Source: Bacteriovorax stolpii (GTDB taxonomy: Bacteria > Bdellovibrionota > Bacteriovoracia > Bacteriovoracales > Bacteriovoracaceae). Taken from it: a DNA stretch of 33,219 nt. Every line of letters begins with the position of its first letter. Within the stretch, counting starts at the first letter, position 1. Location of the stretch: the NCBI GenBank assembly GCA_945905815.1, contig CAMDQH010000025.1:1-33219 (forward strand). Direction: 5' to 3'. Under the pieces are notes generated by a model, which did not search any database, was not told where the DNA came from, and saw only the letters and a list, made by a program, of their open reading frames with translations. A program made the translations under genes and the position numbers. Shown piece after piece: positions 7,896 to 17,020 of the stretch.

Positions 7896-10562
7896 TTAAA
7901 CGTTGAGGATTTTTGTTTTCAAGTCATGGAGTTTTTGAAGCGCCTGAATAGGGGTCAAGTTCATGATATCCAAGGCTTTTATGTCCTGTTCCAGCCCAGA
8001 TAAGTGCTCAGGAATTGTATGTGCAACTTCGAACATATTAAGCTGATCTTTTCCGAAAGAAATTCGATCCACTAGTTCTAAAGAAGATGAGCTTTGGTTC
8101 TTTTCAAGTTCCTTGAGGATTTCTTTTGAACGCTTAAGCACACCCTTAGGAAGGCCTGCAAGCTCTGCCACGTGGATACCAAAACTCTGTGTGGCACCTT
8201 GTTCAATTAACTCATACAGGAACTGGACCTTGCCATTTTTTTGTTCAGTTCTGACCGTGAGATTTTTCGCCTCGGGTAAACTTTCAACCAGAGCAATAAG
8301 CTCGTGGTAATGAGTGGCAAATAAAGTTAGGGCCTTTAGATTTTTAACGAAGTGTTCAACTAAAGACCATGCGATTGATAGACCATCGTAAGTTGAGGTT
8401 CCGCGCCCAATTTCATCCAAGATGATTAAAGATCTTTCTGATGCGTGACGTAGAATTTCTGCCGTTTCTGCCATTTCAACCATAAAGGTAGACTGGCCAC
8501 GGATAATATCATCCGAAGCACCTAGGCGTGAAAAGAGATAATCACAAACGCCAAGCTCAGCTTTAGCAGCTGGAACAAAACATCCCAATTGGGCGAGATA
8601 TTGAATGATCGCAGTTTCTCTCATGACGGTAGTTTTACCGGCCATATTTGGGCCAGTGATCAATCCGAAGAAACATTTCTCAGTGAGCGAAATATTATGG
8701 GTTACAAAACTTTCGCGGACATTACTCTTAATTAGAGGGTGCCAAGCACCTTCGACATTAATGATTTTCTTTTCAGCATGAATGGTAGGACGAACGAAAT
8801 TTTCCTGAAAGCAAACCCATGCTAATGATTGTGAAACATCAATTTGAGCGAATCTTTTCGCAACATCAAGAATTAGATAGCCATGATCGGCCATCTGAGT
8901 TGCGATGTTGGTAAAGATCTCTCTTTCTAACTTTATTAGTTTATCTAAAGCCGAAGTGATGTCTTTTTCAAATGCTTCAAGCTCAACGGTAATGTAGCGC
9001 TCATTATTCACGAGTGTTTGACGCCGCTGAAATGTTTTAGGCACTTTTGAAAGATGCGAATTTGATATTTCAATGAAATAACCAGAAATATTATTATGTT
9101 TAATTTTAAGATTACCAATACCTGTAGATGATCTGTACTTGGTTTCTAATTTTAAAAGTTCGTCAGCAGCTGAATCTGAGAGTGATGCCAGACGGTCTCT
9201 TTGCTTTGAGGCGCCTGGACGGATAAGATTGCCCTTGTCTGGATGAGCACCCATTTCATCACTAATGGTGTTACGAATCTCTTTTGCAAGCTTGCAAAGG
9301 AAATCAATATCTTTCTTAGGGAGTTTTTGAAAAAAGTTAAAATTTTCTTTTTCCATTTCCTCTTCTATTTCAAAGAAAATCTCAATCGCTAGCGCCATAT
9401 TAATCATATCGCCAGCAGTTACTTTCTGTGTTGAGACCTTGGCCATAATCCGGTCCATATCTCTTACGTTATCAAGTTTGCTTCTGAGGGATTTTAGAAA
9501 AGGATTCTTTTTCATCAATCCCTCAATCAGATCAAGCCTTTTAGTTATCACGTTCAGGTCACTTGAGGGTGTTTGGAAAAACCGACGTAGATTACGAGCG
9601 CCCATAGATGTCTTCGTTTTATCCATGAATCCTAGTATCGAATGACTTTCTGTTTCACGTGATCTCGGGAATATTTCAAGACCCACTAGAGTTGAGAAAG
9701 TAGCTTTCATATTTTCATCGTTATGGATGATTTTGAAAGGACGTAAATGCGAAATTTTCTCAATTGTTTGAGTCGAGGTTACATAATAGCTGACAGCACC
9801 TAAAGGGGAAAGAATGCCTGGGTTTTGGGCTATGATGCCATCTCGCTGGTAAGTAGGAATCAGTTTTTGAATATAAAAAGCAGAATGTTTTTCTTCGAAA
9901 TACTCCTGACTTAAATTCGTCTTGAGTACATCTATTGAGCTTAGATATTCTTCTAGAACTGGAAACTTGTCCCACTGGCCAAGATAAGAAATAAATTCCT
10001 TCGGCTTTAGCATCATTAAGCGTTCACAAAATTCTTCAATGTGCTTAAAGGTAAGTCCAAAGAAATCACCAGTCGTAAAATCTAGCAGTACTAGCATGAA
10101 GACATTGTTCTGAAAAAAACCTGAAGCGATGAATTTATTTTCCATCGCAGATGTTTTATCCAAATCATAAGGCATGCCAGGAGAAACAATTTGAGAAACT
10201 CCTCGTTTCACAATTCCTTTGGCCTGTTTTGGATCTTCTAGTTGTTCACAAATCACAACTTTTTTTCCCTGTTGTGAAATACGATCAACATAAACTGAGG
10301 CTGCATGGTGAGGAATTCCTGCCATTGGTATTGGCACATCACCCAGTTTCCCACGAACGGTTAAAGTAATATTCAAAATGCGTGCGGCCTCACGAGCATC
10401 TTCAAAAAACATCTCGTAGAAGTCACCCATTCGAAACATGAGAAGGATGCCAGGATATTGTTTTTTTACCTGATAATATTGTTCCATCATTGGAGTGAGC
10501 TTAGCGCCCTGATCTACCAATTCTTGGAGGGTCTGGGATTCTGGAAGTGTTTGATTTTGCAT
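7896..10562 (-). CDS. mutS: DNA mismatch repair protein MutS
   Basis: MutS recognises base mismatches and small loops, and uses ATP to signal MutL. At 888 residues it is normal to slightly long for bacterial MutS1. The mismatch-binding motif Phe-Tyr-Glu is at residues 48-50 (GDFYEMF). The connector, lever and clamp domains occupy the middle. The ATPase shows Walker A GPNMAGKTT near residue 635 and Walker B with signature LDEIGRGTSTYDG near 713, followed by the helix-turn-helix dimer region and a C-terminal tail. The ATG at 10562 has no obvious ribosome binding site. mutL is not adjacent. The RDD protein gene follows 47 bases downstream and is probably cotranscribed. Confidence 0.98.
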   Translation of the reverse strand: MQNQTLPESQTLQELVDQGAKLTPMMEQYYQVKKQYPGILLMFRMGDFYEMFFEDAREAARILNITLTVRGKLGDVPIPMAGIPHHAASVYVDRISQQGKKVVICEQLEDPKQAKGIVKRGVSQIVSPGMPYDLDKTSAMENKFIASGFFQNNVFMLVLLDFTTGDFFGLTFKHIEEFCERLMMLKPKEFISYLGQWDKFPVLEEYLSSIDVLKTNLSQEYFEEKHSAFYIQKLIPTYQRDGIIAQNPGILSPLGAVSYYVTSTQTIEKISHLRPFKIIHNDENMKATFSTLVGLEIFPRSRETESHSILGFMDKTKTSMGARNLRRFFQTPSSDLNVITKRLDLIEGLMKKNPFLKSLRSKLDNVRDMDRIMAKVSTQKVTAGDMINMALAIEIFFEIEEEMEKENFNFFQKLPKKDIDFLCKLAKEIRNTISDEMGAHPDKGNLIRPGASKQRDRLASLSDSAADELLKLETKYRSSTGIGNLKIKHNNISGYFIEISNSHLSKVPKTFQRRQTLVNNERYITVELEAFEKDITSALDKLIKLEREIFTNIATQMADHGYLILDVAKRFAQIDVSQSLAWVCFQENFVRPTIHAEKKIINVEGAWHPLIKSNVRESFVTHNISLTEKCFFGLITGPNMAGKTTVMRETAIIQYLAQLGCFVPAAKAELGVCDYLFSRLGASDDIIRGQSTFMVEMAETAEILRHASERSLIILDEIGRGTSTYDGLSIAWSLVEHFVKNLKALTLFATHYHELIALVESLPEAKNLTVRTEQKNGKVQFLYELIEQGATQSFGIHVAELAGLPKGVLKRSKEILKELEKNQSSSSLELVDRISFGKDQLNMFEVAHTIPEHLSGLEQDIKALDIMNLTPIQALQKLHDLKTKILNV

Positions 10563-10667
10563 AGGTAATTAGACTACAAAAGCAGAGCAATTTCGTCACC
10601 TGTTTTCAACTTACATAGAGGAGGAAATTGCTACTTAAGTGTCGGAAATCGCACCAAATGCTACAAT

Positions 10668-11696
10668 ATGTTTATGATGATTCGTAATCCAAGATCAATA
10701 ATAATTATTTTCCTTTATAGCATACTCAATGTTTTCATCATTATTGAGGCCATGAAACAAAAACCGGATGAGTTTCAAACTTTAAAATCTCCCGGAACCA
10801 TAGCGCCTGAATATACTCAAATCGAAGACTTAAATTATTTTCATCTCAAAGCAGATATTCCAGCGATGTCATTAGCAGCAATAAAAATGCGGTCGCTTGG
10901 TGAAGAGAGAGCTGAGTTCACTGAACCCAAAGGTGTTTATAATTACCAGGAAAAAAAACAAACGATGCGATATCAGGCGATGGAAGCCGTTTATAAAAAG
11001 GCAAAAGATCTGCTCGTTTTAACAGGTAAAGTTAAAGTTGTTTCTGATGAAGCTGAGTATGAAGCTGAGCGATTAAAATATTATTTGAAAAAAGATCTTA
11101 TTCTTGGATACGGCGGAGTCACATTCACAGGCATAGATTTAAAATCTAAAGACCTGATTAAGATTAACTCCGAGACGATGCGTGCCAACCCACAAAATCA
11201 ATTGGCGCGCTTCAAAGGCAACGTGCAAGGGAGCATGGAAAGAAAGAAAAAGTATGAAGGTAAAATGACGTTTTCATCTCAACAACTGCAATTAAACGGG
11301 ATAGAGTCACTTGCCCATCTTGAAGGAGATGTGAGCATGAAGAGACAAAATTACCTCATAACTGCCGGAAAAGCCGATATCTATCTGGAAAACTATAACA
11401 AAAGCCTCAAGTATTTCGTTTTTAATGACGATGTGAAACTGACGGAAACATTGGAGACCCCGCAGGGGAGAACCTATCGCAAAGCCTTTTCAGAAAGGCT
11501 CGAGGGGTTTGGCAGAGAACAAAAAATGATTCTCTCCGGTGCCCCGAAGGTTGAGCATGGTGAAGATGTGGTGAAAGGTTACCGCATCACTGTCCGAGAA
11601 AACATGGATCTGATTGAAGTTGATGATGCCATCTCGGATGTACAAGTTAGACGCAAGGATGCTGAGAAGAAAAAAGAAAATAAACTAAAGGAATAG
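10668..11696 (+). CDS. Predicted LptC-LptA fusion, LPS transport bridge protein
   Basis: This is probably the periplasmic bridge component that passes lipopolysaccharide from LptBFG towards the outer membrane. Residues about 9-28 form one N-terminal membrane anchor, as in LptC. The rest is long beta-rich sequence of LptC/OstA type: a first block (about 60-150, with [14 protein letters not shown] and [17 protein letters not shown]) and a second OstA-like block (about 170-310). At 342 residues it is much longer than LptC (about 190) or LptA (about 185) and close to their sum, so it may combine both. lptB begins 4 bases after its stop, supporting the assignment. ATGs at 10668, 10674 and 10677 all lack a ribosome binding site. 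A -10-like TACAAT (10662-10667) abuts the first, so a leaderless start at 10674 is possible. Confidence 0.82.
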   Translation: MFMMIRNPRSIIIIFLYSILNVFIIIEAMKQKPDEFQTLKSPGTIAPEYTQIEDLNYFHLKADIPAMSLAAIKMRSLGEERAEFTEPKGVYNYQEKKQTMRYQAMEAVYKKAKDLLVLTGKVKVVSDEAEYEAERLKYYLKKDLILGYGGVTFTGIDLKSKDLIKINSETMRANPQNQLARFKGNVQGSMERKKKYEGKMTFSSQQLQLNGIESLAHLEGDVSMKRQNYLITAGKADIYLENYNKSLKYFVFNDDVKLTETLETPQGRTYRKAFSERLEGFGREQKMILSGAPKVEHGEDVVKGYRITVRENMDLIEVDDAISDVQVRRKDAEKKKENKLKE

Positions 11697-11700
11697 TTTA

Positions 11701-12426
11701 ATGAGTGCAAGTTTCCATGCCAGGGATTTAAAGAAATCCTACAATGGCCGGCAAGTAGTGAAGAACGTAAGTATTGATGTTGAAAGAGGTGAAATCGTAG
11801 GACTTTTAGGTCCAAACGGTGCCGGAAAAACAACATCGTTTTATATGATGGTGGGATTGGTGAAGGCAGATGAGGGAAATATAAATCTCCTCAATGAAAA
11901 TGTCACAGATCAACCATTGCATGTGAGAGCTAGAAAAGGAATTGGTTATCTTCCACAGGAAGCATCAGTTTTTAGAGAACTCACAGTTGAAGAAAATATT
12001 GTATCTGTCCTCGAAATCCGGGATCTCTCGGAAAAAGAAAGACAGAATGCTCTGGATAACCTGATAAGTGACTTTGGTTTGGATCATATCCGAAAATCCA
12101 AAGGAAGAGAGCTCTCAGGTGGAGAAAGAAGAAGGGTAGAAATCGCGCGCTCCCTGGCACTTGATCCAAAGTTTGTCCTTTTGGACGAACCTTTTGCAGG
12201 AGTCGATCCGCTGGCCGTAGGTGATATCCAGCAGATCATTAGGCGCTTGAAACAGAAAAATATTGGAGTGTTGATTACTGACCATAACGTAAGAGAAACC
12301 CTGGGCATCGTGGACCGAGCGTACATCATGAGTGCAGGGGAATTACTGGTAAGTGGCACACCCGAAGAGATTATTAATAACGAAGTCGCCCGTAAGTTCT
12401 ACTTAGGGGAAGAATTCAAGATGTAA
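11701..12426 (+). CDS. lptB: LPS export ABC transporter ATPase LptB
   Basis: LptB is the cytoplasmic ATPase of LptB2FG, which extracts lipopolysaccharide from the inner membrane. At 241 residues it has the exact family length. Walker [10 protein letters not shown] is at residues 37-45, followed by a Q-loop (YLPQEASVF), signature [15 protein letters not shown] near 138, Walker [14 protein letters not shown] (about 157-169) and the H-loop [10 protein letters not shown]. The FAGVDP and DHNVRETL sequences are LptB-specific. A ribosome binding site (AAGGAA) overlaps the end of the upstream LPS gene. rpoN begins 10 bases after its stop. lptF and lptG are not in the window. Confidence 0.97.
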   Translation: MSASFHARDLKKSYNGRQVVKNVSIDVERGEIVGLLGPNGAGKTTSFYMMVGLVKADEGNINLLNENVTDQPLHVRARKGIGYLPQEASVFRELTVEENIVSVLEIRDLSEKERQNALDNLISDFGLDHIRKSKGRELSGGERRRVEIARSLALDPKFVLLDEPFAGVDPLAVGDIQQIIRRLKQKNIGVLITDHNVRETLGIVDRAYIMSAGELLVSGTPEEIINNEVARKFYLGEEFKM

Positions 12427-12436
12427 GGGATGTTTT

Positions 12437-13879
12437 ATGGCGATTAAAATGCATCAAGGGCTAAGACAGTCACAAAGCCTCATGATCACGCCTCAACTTC
12501 AGCAAGCTATTAAGCTTCTGACTCTCACTCATCTCGAAATGACAACGCTCATCTCGCAAGAGATGGTTGAAAATCCCATGCTTGAAGAAATCGAAGGCGA
12601 AGTTGAAGATACTTCAAGTCGCGAAGAAATGGATTGCCAGGAAGCAACTGCAGATAATTTTTCAGGCCCTGAACTAATTGAAGGTTCTAAAGATACTTTT
12701 GATTGGGAACAATATTCAGAATCATTTAATTCCTCATCATCAACATCTCCCAATATGAAGGAGAGCGGGTCTCCTGATGATCTACCAAGCTACGAAAATA
12801 TGATTTCCAAGAGCCAGAGTTTACAAGAACATCTGGAATGGCAATTAAGAATGGAAAGTTTGACTCCTGAGGAACTCAATTACGCTCTGGAACTCGTTGG
12901 TAATATTGATGATGATGGTTATTTAGAAGTTCCAGTCGATGAAATTATTGGCCGATCAAAACTTGAAAGAGATCAGGCCTTTGGTATTTTAGGCCTTGTT
13001 CAGCATCTAGACCCTGTAGGATGTGGAGCACAGAATCTAGAAGACTGCTTAGGAATTCAGGCCAGACTTTTGCCTGAAAGATCTCCGCTCGTAGAACTCA
13101 TTGTTGAGAGAAACATGAGGGATCTAGAGAAAAAAGATTATGCTAAAATCGCCAAAGACTTTGGTGTCAGTAAAGATAAAGTAAAAGATGCTGAATTAAT
13201 TATTATGGGTCTAAATCCTAAGCCAGGTCGGTTGGTTTCTGCTGAAGAAACCCAATACGTTGTGCCAGATATTTTCGTTGCGGAAGTCGGCGGAGAATTT
13301 GTCGTACAGATCAATGATGAAGGTGTGCCACGTCTGAGGATTTCAAATCTTTACAAGTCATTGATTAAAAATCAGCAAAGTGACACAGAAGCTAAGGAGT
13401 TTGTTCAAGATAAACTTCGTTCAGCGATGTGGCTTATTAAATCAATCGAGAATCGTCAAAAAACAATTTATAAAGTATCTAACTCAATAGTGCGTACTCA
13501 GCAGGAGTTCTTTAAGAAAGGTCCAGCGTTTTTGAAACCTATGATCTTAAAAGATATTGCGAATGAAATTGGTATGCACGAGTCAACTGTTTCTCGAGTC
13601 ACAACAAACAAGTTTATGCATACACCAATAGGTACTTTCGAATTAAAATATTTTTTTAATGCCGGTATCGGAGGTAAAAACGGCGGTATTGATATAGCAG
13701 GAGAAAGCTTAAAACTCAAAATCAAAGAGATGGTCGGTCACGAAGATCCAAAAAGGCCGTTATCCGATCAAAAAATCTCTGAACTCTTGAGTACTAAAGA
13801 TATTATTGTGGCCCGTAGAACGGTTGCAAAATATCGAGAGATGATGGGAATTGCCCCTTCATCTAAACGTAAAAAATAA
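12437..13879 (+). CDS. rpoN: RNA polymerase sigma-54 factor
   Basis: Sigma-54 directs polymerase to -24/-12 promoters and needs an ATP-driven activator to open DNA. Region I is the Gln/Leu-rich N-terminus (residues 1-50, LRQSQSLMITPQLQQAIKLL), followed by an acidic region II (about 50-110), the core-binding domain (about 115-310), a helix-turn-helix (about 360-395) and the RpoN box ARRTVAKYRE at 459-468, which reads the -24 element. Its 480 residues match the family. It follows lptB by 10 bases in the conserved lptB-rpoN-hpf order. A strong sigma-54 promoter lies elsewhere in the window, at 5658. The last codons form the left arm of a hairpin that extends into the rpoN-hpf gap. Confidence 0.98.
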   Translation: MAIKMHQGLRQSQSLMITPQLQQAIKLLTLTHLEMTTLISQEMVENPMLEEIEGEVEDTSSREEMDCQEATADNFSGPELIEGSKDTFDWEQYSESFNSSSSTSPNMKESGSPDDLPSYENMISKSQSLQEHLEWQLRMESLTPEELNYALELVGNIDDDGYLEVPVDEIIGRSKLERDQAFGILGLVQHLDPVGCGAQNLEDCLGIQARLLPERSPLVELIVERNMRDLEKKDYAKIAKDFGVSKDKVKDAELIIMGLNPKPGRLVSAEETQYVVPDIFVAEVGGEFVVQINDEGVPRLRISNLYKSLIKNQQSDTEAKEFVQDKLRSAMWLIKSIENRQKTIYKVSNSIVRTQQEFFKKGPAFLKPMILKDIANEIGMHESTVSRVTTNKFMHTPIGTFELKYFFNAGIGGKNGGIDIAGESLKLKIKEMVGHEDPKRPLSDQKISELLSTKDIIVARRTVAKYREMMGIAPSSKRKK

Positions 13880-13929
13880 AACCAGGAGGTCATTGATATG
13901 AAGTAATCGTTTAGATAGTTTTTTTGACA
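13861..13929 (+). promoter_or_regulatory. Attenuator-like hairpin with two-codon ORF, plus -35 box
   Basis: ATCTAAACG (13861-13869, within the last rpoN codons) pairs perfectly with CGTTTAGAT (13908-13916). Two bases later a run of seven T (13919-13925) follows, as in an intrinsic terminator, but the loop is 38 bases. Inside the loop lie the rpoN stop, a perfect AGGAGG (13884-13889) and, 8 bases on, ATG-AAG-TAA (13898-13906), a two-codon reading frame. TTGACA (13924-13929) follows, but no well-spaced -10 box does (TATCTG at 15 bp is the best). A ribosome finishing rpoN would cover the left arm and could block the stem. Its role in hpf control is inference. Confidence 0.5.
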
Positions 13930-13960
13930 GTGCAATTATTAATTTATCTGAGGCACGTTT

Positions 13961-14350
13961 ATGAAATTAAAAATATCTTTCAAGCATCTTAATCACACTC
14001 CGGCTCTTGATGAGCGTATAAAAGAAAAATCTGAAAAACTGGACAAGTATTTTGAAGGAAACACCAGTGTCTCTTGGACTTGCTGGGTTAGTGGTGATGA
14101 TCATTGGGCAGAAATTAAAGCCCATGGTCCGAAATTTGATTTTTTTGCCAAAGCTTCTGCTGACAATATGTACAAGTGTCTAGATCTCTGTGTCGAAAAG
14201 ATGGAGAGACAGTTCGATAAACAAAAGGATCTCTACAAAAATAAAATTCACAATGCTGCACATGAATCACCAAAGTATAAAGTTATTCAAGAAAGAATAA
14301 AGGATGAAATTGATTTTCAAAACAAAGAAATGGAGGAGAAATCCGCTTAA
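13961..14350 (+). CDS. hpf: Ribosome hibernation promoting factor (HPF/YfiA family)
   Basis: HPF binds the decoding region of the 30S subunit in slow growth and promotes ribosome inactivation and dimerisation. The sequence has the family's beta-alpha-beta-beta-beta-alpha pattern: ISFKHLNHTPALDERIKEKSEKL, then WVSGDDHWAEIKAHG, FDFFAKASADNMYKCLDL and a helix MERQFDKQKDLYK. The final 30 residues are a charged extension. At 129 residues it is a short-type HPF/YfiA lacking the dimerisation domain of long HPF. GAGG (13950-13953) serves as the ribosome binding site. Its position after rpoN is conserved in many proteobacteria. Confidence 0.93.
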   Translation: MKLKISFKHLNHTPALDERIKEKSEKLDKYFEGNTSVSWTCWVSGDDHWAEIKAHGPKFDFFAKASADNMYKCLDLCVEKMERQFDKQKDLYKNKIHNAAHESPKYKVIQERIKDEIDFQNKEMEEKSA

Positions 14351-14358
14351 CATAAAGA

Positions 14359-14382
14359 AAGGCTCCTTAGGGAGCCTTTTTT
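14359..14382. terminator. Bidirectional Rho-independent terminator
   Basis: AAGGCTCC (14359-14366) pairs with GGAGCCTT (14371-14378) around a TTAG loop and runs into six T on the plus strand. The minus side is also moderately T-rich. It ends the lpt-rpoN-hpf transcript and probably also the convergent PilZ gene, whose stop codon lies in the T-run. Confidence 0.9.
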
Positions 14383-14689
14383 ATACCTTACCGATGAACT
14401 CGACCCCCACTTTAAAATCTACTCCAAATTCATCCAGCGGGGACACATAACGAACAATCGCCTTCAAGGCATCTTTCAGAATTAAATTTTCGACTTCAAG
14501 GACATAAAGCTTTTGTCCAAATGAAAACTCACTTTTTGAATGGGATTTAAAGCTAATGCCACCTTGGGACAAATCGACTAGTTGATACATCTTGAAATCA
14601 GACATCTTTTGATTGGCCTTATTGATTTTCACCCACATACCCGGTCTGAAATCAAATCTTTTAAATTCCCTATTGTTTATGTCACTCAT
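14381..14689 (-). CDS. PilZ domain protein
   Basis: This is a single-domain PilZ protein of 102 residues, a likely cyclic-di-GMP receptor. The N-terminal RxxxR motif is visible (R7-E-F-K-R11), as is the DxSxxG motif in VDLSQGGISF, followed by the beta-barrel strands and FGVDFKVGVEFIG. All canonical ligand-contact residues appear present, so c-di-GMP binding is likely; the downstream target is unknown. Such proteins are abundant in predatory Bdellovibrio relatives. No ribosome binding site is seen before ATG 14689; TACCAT, 6 bases upstream of the ATG, resembles a -10 box. It is divergent from the cobalamin riboswitch and btuB. Confidence 0.88.
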   Translation of the reverse strand: MSDINNREFKRFDFRPGMWVKINKANQKMSDFKMYQLVDLSQGGISFKSHSKSEFSFGQKLYVLEVENLILKDALKAIVRYVSPLDEFGVDFKVGVEFIGKV

Positions 14690-14744
14690 GAGAATATGGT
14701 AAGACCAAAATCGAAGAAAATCTATTCAAGAAATGTGGCATGAA

Positions 14745-14893
14745 GGGTCTACATTCCTTAAAAAGCATGTTAAAACAGTATTATCTCAACCACCGGAAGC
14801 TGGTGTAAATCCAGCACTGTCCCGCAACTGTAACCTCATCCTGAGGAAGTCAGATACGACTTGAGTAATCCAGACATTCCCGGGGAGGATATT
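14745..14893 (+). promoter_or_regulatory. Cobalamin riboswitch
   Basis: The conserved core is recognisable: CCGGAAGCTGGTGTAAATCC (from 14793), then GCACTGTCCCGCAACTGTAA, a short CCTCA/TGAGG hairpin (14834-14846) and the B12-box-like AAGTCAGATACGACTT. The usual GCCACTG is GCAACTG here, a small variant. The ribosome binding site GGGGAGG (14882-14887) lies close behind, so ligand binding probably blocks translation of the receptor gene. The 5' boundary is approximate. Confidence 0.92.
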
Positions 14894-14894
14894 C

Positions 14895-16697
14895 ATGTCA
14901 AAGATTTTGTTGTTGCTTCTTTTTTGTTTCGTTCACGTTCATGCAGAAGAAGTGTATGAGTTAGATAAAATCCAAGTTGTAGCAAAAAAAAGCGTTCCCG
15001 ATTTTACTTTTTCAAGGCCTGAAACTATTACGACTTCTCAGTTGGAGTCGCAAGCCTCTGGTCAGGTCGCTCCTCTTCTTAATCAAATTTCTGGTATCAT
15101 TGGCAGTCAAAATGGTGGGCCAGGTGGAAGAGTTTCCTTTTTTATCCGAGGAACTGAAAGCCGGCACGTCGCATTCACGCTAGACGGGCTCAAGCTTAAT
15201 GATATATCGAATACTGACAGGCAATTTGATGCAGCTTTTTTCTCAGCACCATTTTTGAAGCAAGTTGAAGTTCATAAGGGCCCACAATCAGTTCTATATG
15301 GTTCAGATTCTTTGGGCGGATTAATTGAAATGAGTACGCGAAAAGGTGAAAATGCGCCTCAAACGAGATTCGATCTTAATGGAGGAAGCTTTGGAACGAT
15401 TGATATGTCTATTGCAAATGACTGGAAGACAGGGGAAGCCGGCAGTAGAGGCACATTAACAGCATATCGATTTCATAGCGATGGTATTTCCCGTCTGAAT
15501 AAAAAACGATTTAAAGCGGTGGAGCGAGATGCTACGGATATTACACAGCTCTCTTCTTCTTCAAATCACAAGTGGATTCCAAGGCTAGATACTGATTTAC
15601 TTTTTTCATTTTTGAGAGGAGAAAATGAATTAGATGGGGCTACTGATGATAACTCTTATGACAAAAGTACGAATGATCAATTCATCGCTCAACAGAAAAC
15701 AAACTTAAAACTATCTAAGAGTTCAGCTCTTGCGCTTAGAAATGGCTTTAATAGGCATAACAGAAATCTTAAAACTCTCGCAGTGGGTAGCGAGTCTTTT
15801 TCGGGAAATTTAATCCAAAACGAAGCTCTCTATAATTATCAATACACCGACTTTAGTTTATTAACTGGCCTTGCAACTGAACATGAACAATTTCACTTTA
15901 CCGATGTTGATAGGAGCTTTGATCTTCATTCGTTTTTTCTTCAGACAGCTTTTAAGCTATCGGACCTTCGATTTCATTTAGGGGCAAGGGCGGAGAAGCA
16001 TTCTCGGTATGGGAGTTTTTATACAGGAAGTGGAGGTTTGGCCTATAAATTGAGTAGAAGCGTATTTTCGCTTCAATATTCTCAGGGATACAAAGCCCCA
16101 TCTTTGTATCAATTATATGCTCCCTCATTGTTTGGATTTAATGTTGGAAATTCAGAGCTCGTTCCTGAAGTTAATCACTCGTGGGAGGCATCTTGGCTTT
16201 TAAACCAAGATCAGTTTGAAACTGGCATTACACTATTTCAAAATCAGCTTTCCAATTTGATTACATTCACTACAGCCCAGGGGTATGTGAATCAGTCACG
16301 ATTTATTGCAGAAGGTGTAGAACTCTCGGCCAAGTTTAAGCAAAGGTCTTTTCATTTGATCTCTAGCTTTACTAATCAACAGTTCAGGGAGGAGGAATCT
16401 GTCATTTTAAGAAGACCCCTTAACGTTTTTTTGGCGGGTATTGCAACATTCCCAACAGAAAACTCGGAAGCTTCTTTAAAAGGAAGATGGTATTCGTCTC
16501 GAAAAGATATAAATGAAGCAGGGGAAACCATAAAACTTAATGGATATGATGTTTTTGATTTAGGTTTTAGATATCTATTCACTGATCTGGATCTCGGCTT
16601 ACAGATTTTGAATATTTTAAACCGCGAATATGAAGAGCTTTACGGTTACAGTATTATGCCTCGTTCGTTATTTCTTCATACTGGGCTTAGGTTTTAA
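14895..16697 (+). CDS. btuB: BtuB-type TonB-dependent outer-membrane receptor
   Basis: This outer-membrane receptor probably imports cobalamin using TonB energy. A signal peptide (residues 1-17, ending HVHA) is followed by a TonB-box-like segment (ELDKIQVVA). The plug domain is at about 35-155, with VRIRG-type sequence SFFIRGTESRHVAFTLDG and the VEVHKGPQSVLYGSDSLGG motif. A 22-strand-type barrel ends in a terminal aromatic (LFLHTGLRF). The 600 residues compare with 614 for E. coli BtuB. The substrate call rests mainly on the cobalamin riboswitch immediately upstream. No btuCDF transporter genes follow. The 3' end overlaps the next convergent gene by 30 bases. Confidence 0.92.
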   Translation: MSKILLLLLFCFVHVHAEEVYELDKIQVVAKKSVPDFTFSRPETITTSQLESQASGQVAPLLNQISGIIGSQNGGPGGRVSFFIRGTESRHVAFTLDGLKLNDISNTDRQFDAAFFSAPFLKQVEVHKGPQSVLYGSDSLGGLIEMSTRKGENAPQTRFDLNGGSFGTIDMSIANDWKTGEAGSRGTLTAYRFHSDGISRLNKKRFKAVERDATDITQLSSSSNHKWIPRLDTDLLFSFLRGENELDGATDDNSYDKSTNDQFIAQQKTNLKLSKSSALALRNGFNRHNRNLKTLAVGSESFSGNLIQNEALYNYQYTDFSLLTGLATEHEQFHFTDVDRSFDLHSFFLQTAFKLSDLRFHLGARAEKHSRYGSFYTGSGGLAYKLSRSVFSLQYSQGYKAPSLYQLYAPSLFGFNVGNSELVPEVNHSWEASWLLNQDQFETGITLFQNQLSNLITFTTAQGYVNQSRFIAEGVELSAKFKQRSFHLISSFTNQQFREEESVILRRPLNVFLAGIATFPTENSEASLKGRWYSSRKDINEAGETIKLNGYDVFDLGFRYLFTDLDLGLQILNILNREYEELYGYSIMPRSLFLHTGLRF

Positions 16698-16940
16698 ATC
16701 CTTATTCGTCTGGTAAGCATCTGGATCAAGATTTTTATTGTAGTTGTTTTCACCAAATGCATCAAAGCTGTCTTCTTCCGTATGCATTTTAAATTGGTCT
16801 CGGTCATTTTTTTCAAATTGAGAAGAAGTTTTAGTTCGCCTATCTATAACAGGAAAACTCCCCGTTTCACCATCATCTGCATGAGAAATCATAGGAAATA
16901 TAAATATGAGAGTCATGAGTGACATCGTTATAAATTTCAT
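16668..16940 (-). CDS. Small secreted protein of unknown function
   Basis: This 90-residue protein has a clear cleavable signal peptide (MKFITMSLMTLIFIFPMISHA, cleaved after residue 21) and a short, polar, probably disordered mature part rich in Asp, Asn and Lys. No family is recognised. The ATG at 16940 has a strong GGAGG site with good spacing, which supports expression. Its 3' end overlaps btuB by 30 bases on the opposite strand. Confidence 0.7.
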   Translation of the reverse strand: MKFITMSLMTLIFIFPMISHADDGETGSFPVIDRRTKTSSQFEKNDRDQFKMHTEEDSFDAFGENNYNKNLDPDAYQTNKDLKPKPSMKK

Positions 16941-17020
16941 ATCAACCTCCGCATCAAATGATATAGCAGCTTAGAGGTATAAAATTTAAAGAAAATCTAA
17001 AAATAAATGGAGCGTCAGTA

